In this document: positions 58,634 to 64,000 of the stretch, in pieces | Layout of the letters: each line of letters opens with the position of its first letter | How positions within the stretch are numbered: the first letter of the stretch is position 1 | Position numbers and translations under genes: made by a program | The notes under the pieces: generated by a model | The model's database searches: none | What the model saw: only the letters and a program-made list of their open reading frames with translations | Told to the model about the DNA's origin: nothing | Source: Rhizobium sp. RM | GTDB taxonomy: Bacteria; Pseudomonadota; Alphaproteobacteria; Rhizobiales; Rhizobiaceae | Direction of reading: 5' to 3' | Length of the DNA: 64,000 nt | Assembly (NCBI RefSeq): GCF_013390595.1 | Contig: NZ_JACAWV010000022.1 | Coordinates: 1 to 64,000, forward strand

Positions 58634-58831
58634 TTGCCGACGAGAAACACGCACGAAAACAATGGATGGCTGCGCCCTATATACAGCGCTGTCCCCCGGA
58701 AAAAAAGGCGGTCATATCGTTTTAAGAAAAGCCTAGACATTCGACCGCAAGCGCGAGGCCGAACCGTGGTACGTTTTTGGGAAACTGAAATAGATAAGCC
58801 TAGTGCCATTGAACGGTGGTACGCTGACTGA
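58634..58831 (+). pseudogene. Possible 3' remnant of a Vsr/DUF559-like endonuclease
   Basis: The last codons of this frame read GRTVVRFWETEIDKPSAIERW before the stop at 58831. This resembles the C-terminus of very-short-patch or DUF559 endonucleases (a VVRFWExE strand and helix). Upstream the frame is Arg/Lys-rich and unlike the family, so only the end appears conserved. Location between dusA and an integrase remnant fits a decayed island. Confidence 0.3.
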
Positions 58832-58834
58832 TTT

Positions 58835-59026
58835 ATGTTGTCGGATGCGATAGACCGTTACGTCAAAGAGAAGGGAAAAGTCGGCACCACGAATGCATAG
58901 GTTCTCCGAACCATTAAGACACTAAAGATTGCGTCCATGGACTGCGCAGACATACGTAGTGATGATCTAGTGACATTCGCGAACAGCTACCTCGCGCTTC
59001 TTTCGTCGATCTTCAAAGTCTTACGG
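58835..59026 (+). pseudogene. Integrase N-terminal remnant with in-frame stop
   Basis: From the ATG at 58835 the frame reads MLSDAIDRYVKEKGKV-GTTNA, then TAG at 58898-58900, then VLRTIKTLKIASMDCADIRS and DDLVTFANSYLALLSSIFK. This is the SAM-like core-binding domain of tyrosine integrases, with the stop replacing Gln in the usual KAQVLRTIK context. The catalytic domain is missing. Integrases of this type often use dusA as target, and dusA lies 300 bases away. Confidence 0.65.
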
Positions 59027-59147
59027 TGCATTGATGAACCGACCTTTTCTTGTGGATCAGGTTGTATCTTTTTCCCGTGTTCAACTTTGATTTTGCTATT
59101 TTAGGATCTAATTATACATTGATAACGAAATCGAGGAAGGAATTGGC

Positions 59148-60044
59148 ATGAAAAGAGTGAACCTTCTCGATTATTTCGAGTTGGCAGAGAGCGTGATGTC
59201 TGCAAAGTCAGGGTTGAGCACAAATTCTTCGACTGAAGTTGCCTCGATCTATTTTGCGATCTCCGGATTGCCACCTCGGCTAAATACCTTTCTGAGCGAT
59301 GACAACGGTTTTTCTGCCTCTAAACATGCTGCATCGGAACTTTTGACAGCGGTAAATGGGTGGATTGATGAGAAGGTCTTCCCGGGTGGAGGTTTTTCGA
59401 CCGAGAAATTCGATAAGAAGCTAGATCCATGGGAGTGGGGCCAATTAAGAAAGAAAGTCGAGTCATTTCGCACGGTCTTCGAGGCGGAATGCCATGGTGT
59501 TGATGTTTATTCAGTTGGCCAAATATCAATTTATAAAACGCAGACCTTAGTTTCGAACGGCGCAAAAATAATTCCAGAAGAGTACCATGTCGACATTCCG
59601 ACCGAGGCGCTTACCGAGTTTGATAATGCTGGTAAATGTTTAGCATTCGACTTGCCGACATCGTGCGGTTTTCATGCGTTGAGGGGGCTGGAGCTAGTTA
59701 TGGATGCTTACTTGGCTGCGTTTGGCGTCAATACGAAGCGGCTGAGAAGCTGGAATATGTATATCCAGGCGGCCAAAAAACTGATCGATGATGAGAGAGC
59801 CTCTTCGAAACCGTCTCCAAAGGTCGCCGCTATGCTTGATAGAATGCGAGAATTAGATCGAAACCCTCTTATGCATCCGCGGGACACCCTTGATACCCTT
59901 TCGGCTGATCAACTTTATAAGCTGTGCGCAATTACCGTAGGCGAAATTGTTCGCGACATACGAAGAATCAAGAGTGGTGGCGCGGTGGCAAAAATCGCAA
60001 ACAATGCTGGCGCATCACTTCCATCCATGCAACTCGGAAAATAG
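59148..60044 (+). CDS. Island gene of unknown function with a HEPN-like C-terminal motif
   Basis: 298 residues, with GGAAGGAATTGG before the ATG. GC is clearly below that of the window and codon use is unlike its neighbours, indicating transfer. The N-terminal 160 residues match nothing I know. The C-terminal part is helical: FHALRGLELVMDAYLAAF (175-192), a long middle helix, then ELDRNPLMHPRDTL (235-248), where R238-N-x3-H243-P fits the R-X4-6-H catalytic motif of HEPN ribonucleases, and a last helix (QLYKLCAITVGEIVRDI). HEPN proteins commonly cut RNA in abortive-infection and toxin-antitoxin systems. No antitoxin-like gene is adjacent. The role is inferred. Confidence 0.6.
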   Translation: MKRVNLLDYFELAESVMSAKSGLSTNSSTEVASIYFAISGLPPRLNTFLSDDNGFSASKHAASELLTAVNGWIDEKVFPGGGFSTEKFDKKLDPWEWGQLRKKVESFRTVFEAECHGVDVYSVGQISIYKTQTLVSNGAKIIPEEYHVDIPTEALTEFDNAGKCLAFDLPTSCGFHALRGLELVMDAYLAAFGVNTKRLRSWNMYIQAAKKLIDDERASSKPSPKVAAMLDRMRELDRNPLMHPRDTLDTLSADQLYKLCAITVGEIVRDIRRIKSGGAVAKIANNAGASLPSMQLGK

Positions 60045-60070
60045 AAAATACAACTTATAATGCCCGTCGT

Positions 60071-60150
60071 TTTCTGTCGCATCTGGACCGCCAGATTGCG
60101 GCATTTCTTTCTGCCCGTGTGGGCTTAATCGGCGATAATAGTTTGGAGCG
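60071..60150 (+). pseudogene. Fragment of an SDR gene
   Basis: About 80 bases are close to 62434-62520 inside the SDR gene, with a 6-base gap. Translation gives LDRQIAAFLSARVGLIGDN against LDRQQRSIAAFLSARVGSIGDN. Only this core remains. It marks the right edge of the foreign segment. Confidence 0.6.
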
Positions 60151-60227
60151 TCTTTTTAGACAGGCCGGGTCTTTCGACTGATGCGGGTCTTTGTCATACG
60201 CTCAGCAAACCCGTATATCGAACAACG

Positions 60228-60258
60228 AAAAAGGCCAGCGCGTTTCTGCACCAGCCTT
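60228..60258 (-). terminator. Possible terminator after the PhnA-like gene
   Basis: Weak stem AAGGC/GGCCTT around GTGC-GCGC inner pairing, followed by TTT on the minus strand, 115 bases after the stop. The rest of 60151-60373 shows no gene. Confidence 0.35.
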
Positions 60259-60373
60259 CTCTTGCTTCTGTTCGCCGCCATTACATCCGTGGTCGACTTT
60301 GAAAGCCGCGGCGCTATTGCGCTGCTATGGTGTCTTTAACGTCTGGGCGACCATTCGGTTCCAGGGTGCGCAA

Positions 60374-61456
60374 TTACTTTCTGTAGGCAATACCGCCCCA
60401 GACACGGCCTTCGTCCCTGTGACGACCGCCATGCACCGCACCGATGTAGGCAGCGGCGGCGGATACGAGAGCCGAAGCAGCCAGGAGGAAAGCGGTCAGG
60501 ATACCGGCAACCCGTGCCTTTTCAGCGGCGTCGACGGCTTTTGTCTTGGCGTCCTGCAGAGCTTTTTCCGCCTCCGCCTTGAGATCATCGATCCGCTTCT
60601 GCGCCTCGTCGACCTTTTGCTGCGCCTGTGTCCTGACTGCCTGAACACGCTCAACTGTCTGGCTTACGCGCGTCTGAGCATCCGTTGGACTGATGCCAGT
60701 CCGCGCTGCAATCTGGTTTGCGAGCCACGCGCGATCGGCGTCGGAAATCTCTCCGGTTGCCAGCAGGTTGCTGAGAATACCGCTCACCTGACGCTGAAAA
60801 TCTCCAGCGCCCTGATCTCCGCCAATCGCCGGTGTATCGGTGCGCAACAGAGTGTCCGTCAGGTAGTCGATCGGGTTCGACTTCAATCCCTGAGGAAGAG
60901 CTTGTTCGATACTGGGAGCCGCAGCCTGTCCTGCACCCTGCGCAATGCCACCAACAGCGTTGCCAGCACCTGATACGACACCGCCGGCCAGCTGGCCAAC
61001 ACCTTGCGCTGCGCCTCCCACGGCAGAACCTGTTGCCTCAACGGCAGTCTGAGCCACGCTACCGACCGCCTTTGCACCGCCCGACACCACGCTGACGGCC
61101 AGTAACGCCGATACGACAGTGCCAAGACCCCAGACGACCAGTCCGTTGATGCCATCGCGCGTTGTAAGTTCGTTCCGGTCGGCCGAGCCAGCCGGACGTC
61201 TCATGCGTCCGGTAATGTAGCCGCCCAACATGTAGGAGCCGACCATCGAGATAACGACGAACAGTCCGGTGATGATCAGCCATGTCATGCTGATCTCACC
61301 GCCATCATCCGCCGAAATCGAGCTCAGGCCCAATCCACCGGCAAAAGCCGTGAGAATGGCAACCGCCCCGGACGCGATGACTGTGCCCGCGAAGATAGCT
61401 GGCCAATCGACATAGCTACGGTTCGGGTTGGTTTCAATTGAGGTTGAATCTACCAT
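60374..61456 (-). CDS. PhnA-like membrane protein
   Basis: 360 residues from MVDSTSIETNPNRSYVDWPAIFAG. Three membrane helices occur in the first 140 residues (FAGTVIASGAVAILTAFAGGLGL, MTWLIITGLFVVISMVGSYMLGG, GINGLVVWGLGTVVSALLAVSVVSGG). A glycine/alanine-rich repeat region (GSAVGGAAQGVGQLAGGVVSGAGNAVGGIAQG) and a long coiled coil (about 270-330) follow, with one more membrane helix at the end. In rhizobia such proteins are labelled PhnA-like without a known function. The start overlaps the stop of the 24-residue gene (TGATG). A longer frame to 61639 overlaps that gene and lacks support. Confidence 0.8.
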   Translation of the reverse strand: MVDSTSIETNPNRSYVDWPAIFAGTVIASGAVAILTAFAGGLGLSSISADDGGEISMTWLIITGLFVVISMVGSYMLGGYITGRMRRPAGSADRNELTTRDGINGLVVWGLGTVVSALLAVSVVSGGAKAVGSVAQTAVEATGSAVGGAAQGVGQLAGGVVSGAGNAVGGIAQGAGQAAAPSIEQALPQGLKSNPIDYLTDTLLRTDTPAIGGDQGAGDFQRQVSGILSNLLATGEISDADRAWLANQIAARTGISPTDAQTRVSQTVERVQAVRTQAQQKVDEAQKRIDDLKAEAEKALQDAKTKAVDAAEKARVAGILTAFLLAASALVSAAAAYIGAVHGGRHRDEGRVWGGIAYRK

Positions 61457-61530
61457 CAGCGTAACCCCAGCAGAGAGAGAATAAACAGCACAACGACGAC
61501 CAGTCCAACCAAGTAAATGATTGAATTCAT
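61456..61530 (-). CDS. 24-residue membrane peptide
   Basis: A short ORF encodes MNSIIYLVGLVVVVLFILSL plus LGLR. It has a perfect AGGAGG seven bases before the ATG at 61530. One helix with a short polar start and an Arg end. Its TGA overlaps the ATG of the PhnA-like gene by one base, so the two are coupled. Peptides of nearly the same sequence occur widely in alphaproteobacteria but are often missed because of length. Confidence 0.75.
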   Translation of the reverse strand: MNSIIYLVGLVVVVLFILSLLGLR

Positions 61531-61661
61531 GAGACCCTCCTACGGTAATCTTGTTTTCAAGACGCAGCCGATCAAATCGATGCTTTAGAGCTTCCTGCGC
61601 TTGAGGTTTTGTCCGGTCGAGTGACCGTGTTGAAAACACCTGTCGGCATCAAACGTTCCGG

Positions 61662-61695
61662 AAAAAGAAACCGCCAGTCATCAATGACCGGCGGC
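61662..61695 (-). terminator. Terminator of csbD
   Basis: CCGCCAGTCAT and ATGACCGGCGG pair over 11 positions with one A-C mismatch around a CA loop. TTTCTTTTT follows on the minus strand, 17 bases after the CsbD stop. Confidence 0.85.
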
Positions 61696-61712
61696 CTGTA
61701 TTCTTGGTGAGC

Positions 61713-61916
61713 TTACCAGCCCTGACGACCGTACCAGTCATCGATGTCTTTCTTGGTCTGGTCCTTCGCGTAACCGTAGCGCTCCTGGATCTTGCCTTCG
61801 AGCTGCTCACGCTTACCGTTGATGACGTCAAGATCGTCGTCAGTGAGCTTGCCCCACTGCTCCTTGACCTTGCCCTTCACCTGCTTCCAGTTACCTTCGA
61901 CGCGGTTCCAATCCAT
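61713..61916 (-). CDS. CsbD-family stress protein
   Basis: 67 residues, MDWNRVEGNWKQVKGKVKEQWG, then LTDDDLDVINGKREQLEGKIQERYGYAKDQTKKDIDDWYGRQGW. This is the full CsbD/YjbJ domain of four short amphipathic helices. Members rise under general stress (sigma-B in Bacillus, RpoS in E. coli, EcfG in alphaproteobacteria); their molecular role is unknown. GGAGACATTTCA precedes the ATG. Confidence 0.92.
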   Translation of the reverse strand: MDWNRVEGNWKQVKGKVKEQWGKLTDDDLDVINGKREQLEGKIQERYGYAKDQTKKDIDDWYGRQGW

Positions 61917-62077
61917 TGAAATGTCTCCTCTTTATGTTGTGACGAGTAAACGCGGCAGGTGCGGGTTGGTTCCCTGAAAAGGGACTTTGCGCTTTGGTAC
62001 ACTGTTCCTGCTGACAGACGTTGGATTTATACGAAGGCCACACCCGAACCATTCCACCCCCACCGCGTTAAACGCGC

Positions 62078-62791
62078 ATGGACGCTGAACATGCCGTTTT
62101 CGGATCGCTGCCCGATGGTTTTCATGCGCTGGTTGTTGGTGCGACTGGCGGGATCGGTGGTGCTTTTTGTGATCTCTTGGAGCGGCAGCCGCGTTTGGGG
62201 GCGCTAGTGCGGGTGTCCAGAAGCGGCAGCGGGTTTGATCTGTTGAATGAGGACAGCATTGCCGAACAGGCGGCGTCTCTTTCACAACGGAAATTTCACC
62301 TGATGATCTGTGCAACCGGCGTGCTGACCACGGATGGGCGGGCGCCGGAGAAGGCGTTGCGGCAGCTTGACCCTGAAACAATAGCCATGCAGTTCCGCGT
62401 CAATGCCATCGGCCCTGCCCTCGTGATGAAGCATTTTCTGCCGCTTCTGGATCGCCAGCAGCGTTCGATTGCGGCATTTCTCTCTGCCCGTGTGGGCTCG
62501 ATCGGCGATAACAGGCTGGGCGGCTGGTATGCCTACCGGGCGTCCAAGGCGGCCTTGAACCAGTTTGTTCGCACCGCATCGATTGAGCTTGCCCGCACGC
62601 ATCCGCAGGCGGTGCTGGTATCAGTGCATCCGGGCACCGTGCGCACATCCCTGTCAGGCCCCTATTCCGCCGGCCACAACACCGTTAGTGCGGCGGAAGC
62701 AGCCGTGTCGATCTCTGGCGCGCTGGAGGCGCTGACACCTGAGAAAACAGGCTCCTTCATTGCTTATGACGGTAGGGATATTCCGTGGTGA
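62078..62791 (+). CDS. SDR-family oxidoreductase (CsgA-like)
   Basis: 237 residues. The nucleotide-binding motif is ALVVGATGGIGGAFCDLLE (about 17-35), with CATG for NNAG and the catalytic pair in YAYRASKAALNQFVR. The end SFIAYDGRDIPW is typical of the C-factor/CsgA group, probably NAD(P)-dependent. A short piece of this gene is repeated at 60071-60150. Substrate unknown. Confidence 0.9.
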   Translation: MDAEHAVFGSLPDGFHALVVGATGGIGGAFCDLLERQPRLGALVRVSRSGSGFDLLNEDSIAEQAASLSQRKFHLMICATGVLTTDGRAPEKALRQLDPETIAMQFRVNAIGPALVMKHFLPLLDRQQRSIAAFLSARVGSIGDNRLGGWYAYRASKAALNQFVRTASIELARTHPQAVLVSVHPGTVRTSLSGPYSAGHNTVSAAEAAVSISGALEALTPEKTGSFIAYDGRDIPW

Positions 62792-62852
62792 GGCTCTCGC
62801 CGCTTTCCGCACCGCGGCGAAGACGGATACTCCCTCGGCCGATGACCAGAGC

Positions 62853-63653
62853 CTAGGGCACTGGCACCCAGATTGCCGAGATGTCATCACCATAGGCTCT
62901 TGCCCTGCCATCCAGAATAGCGGCGCCAACCCAGGCGCAGATCACCGCATCGAGCATGTCCTCGAAGGCCTTCATTTCGTATCCGCGCGCGTCCGGCGCA
63001 GGCAATGGCAGAGCAGCCAGCACACCCTGCACGCGGCTCTCCAGCAGGCTTATGATCTGCCCCCAGATTTCAATGAGTTTCTGCCGCCGCACCGTCGGCG
63101 GTTCGCCCGGCCAGTATTTTGCGACCTTGGAAGCCTTGTAAGGCAATCGCCTCTCGGCAGCCGCAAGTTCTATCAGGGCCGGATGCGGATAGACTTCAGC
63201 GATGGCGCGGCCTTCGACGGCGCTTGTCGCCAGCGGGTAACCCAGCGCGGCAAAGCCCGCACGCAGCGCATCGCTGATCTTGCCGGGGCGGGTGGCGCTG
63301 GGCGTGTGCGTGCTGGCGTGTCTTGCGCCATAAACCGTTGAAATCATGTTGTCGGATGGTCTACGCGTGATGATGGGCTGCAGGGAAAGCGGCATGTCGA
63401 TGGCCACCATATCGACGGGGCAACCCGCCCTCGCCTCCGCCACAGCCAGAAGCGCCGCAGCATCCGGCACCGAGCCGCGATGGCGTGCAATGGGCTGAGA
63501 ACCGGCCTCCCGCAGCAGGCCTTCATAGGACGCGGCGACCTCGACCAGCCGCCAGCCGGAACCGTCATCGCTAATCAGCGCTACGCCACTCGGTTGCTGT
63601 TCCGTCCACGCCGCATCGATGCCCAGCACGGCCCTCTTTTGCGCTGCCATCAT
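62853..63653 (-). CDS. DUF429-family protein
   Basis: 266 residues. It begins VLGIDAAWTEQQPSGVALI, the RNase H-like first strand of DUF429, then VDMVAIDMPLSLQPIITRRPSDNMIS, YGARHASTHTP, IAEVYPHPALIEL and the late FEDMLDAVICAWVGA. Conserved acidic residues in the IDAAW, AIDMPL and DMLDAV contexts could bind metal. Function unproven. Its ATG overlaps the stop of the upstream gene by four bases. Confidence 0.88.
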   Translation of the reverse strand: MMAAQKRAVLGIDAAWTEQQPSGVALISDDGSGWRLVEVAASYEGLLREAGSQPIARHRGSVPDAAALLAVAEARAGCPVDMVAIDMPLSLQPIITRRPSDNMISTVYGARHASTHTPSATRPGKISDALRAGFAALGYPLATSAVEGRAIAEVYPHPALIELAAAERRLPYKASKVAKYWPGEPPTVRRQKLIEIWGQIISLLESRVQGVLAALPLPAPDARGYEMKAFEDMLDAVICAWVGAAILDGRARAYGDDISAIWVPVP

Positions 63654-63985
63654 CTGCCCGTTTCATCCGGCACCACTTCCGTCAGCCTGAGGCTGATACC
63701 GCTCTTGACCACCACGTTAAGCGTGCGGATCAGGTCGGCAGCCTCCAGCAGCGCATCGCGCCGTGCCGCCTCTTCCTGACGGTCAGATCCGGCCGCCACC
63801 TCGGCCAGACGGATAATCGCATCCTGACGGGTGCCGCTTTCGGGAATGCCCGCCTGACGTCGCAGATCACGGATCGCAACAATCGAGCGGAACAACAGGT
63901 CGTCGATGATCTCCGTGGAGGCGCGGTTGATACCGTTTGCATTGCGCAGCAGGTCAGCGACGATCTCACCAGGGTCATGTTTCAA
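63650..63985 (-). CDS. Helical protein of unknown function (possibly 5'-truncated by window edge)
   Basis: At least 111 residues. The preferred visible start is TTG at 63985 (MKHDPGEIVADLLRN); the nearby ATG at 63978 is out of frame. The frame stays open to the end of the window, so a start further upstream is possible. The sequence is helical and acidic (EIVADLLRNANGINRASTEIIDDLLFRSIVAIRDL), with a final strand GISLRLTEVVPDE. It overlaps the DUF429 gene. No family recognised. Confidence 0.65.
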   Translation of the reverse strand: MKHDPGEIVADLLRNANGINRASTEIIDDLLFRSIVAIRDLRRQAGIPESGTRQDAIIRLAEVAAGSDRQEEAARRDALLEAADLIRTLNVVVKSGISLRLTEVVPDETGR

Positions 63986-64000
63986 GCTTAGAAGACCTCG

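Overview
The window reads as chromosomal DNA of an alphaproteobacterium of the Rhizobiaceae, most like Agrobacterium/Rhizobium. This rests on high GC with strong third-position bias, on the typical order of housekeeping genes (dac-tmk-holB-metG-tatD-MBL hydrolase; gyrA-marC-HPP/CBS-ssb-uvrA), on a GTTC-N7-GTTC SOS operator, and on many small proteins familiar from this family. No rRNA, CRISPR array, intact transposase or plasmid replication gene is visible. One tRNA gene, tRNA-Ser(UGA), is present.

Left part (1-15 kb): a partial gene, a P-loop kinase-like protein, a TerC/CBS membrane protein with a long structured leader, a four-gene bufferin operon (precursor, DUF692/MNIO enzyme, DUF2063 partner, DoxX protein), a ClC channel, and a minus-strand housekeeping block that includes an unusual D,D-carboxypeptidase and an RlpA lipoprotein. 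Middle-left (15-26.4 kb): SDR/LysR pair, alpha/beta hydrolase with DUF2239, coniferyl-aldehyde-type dehydrogenase, an AT-richer islet of three small unknown genes beside tRNA-Ser, several small membrane or zinc-ribbon proteins, and a canonical D,D-carboxypeptidase with a SPOR domain.

Middle (26.4-44.8 kb) is accessory metabolism and efflux: CaiB-type CoA transferase divergent from an HTH-citrate synthase, aminotransferase IV divergent from MerR with a textbook operator, a methyltransferase, a DMT transporter remnant, a five-gene efflux operon (RND adaptor, RND pump, outer-membrane factor, Bcr/CflA MFS pump, small secreted protein) divergent from a TetR gene, and two tandem paralogous hydrolases divergent from a LysR gene.

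Right part (44.8-64 kb): gyrA, marC, HPP/CBS protein, ssb and uvrA sharing one SOS operator, DUF72, then a recently disturbed segment. dusA is abutted at its 5' end by a degraded integrated element holding an endonuclease-like tail, an integrase N-terminus with an in-frame stop, and an intact low-GC gene with a HEPN-like R-X4-H motif. A PhnA-like membrane protein with a 24-residue companion, CsbD, an SDR and a DUF429 protein follow.

The points most worth follow-up are the bufferin RiPP operon, the dusA-linked remnant with its HEPN-like gene, the carboxypeptidase that has lost its KTG motif, two orphan terminators suggesting small RNAs, and several well-defined operators.
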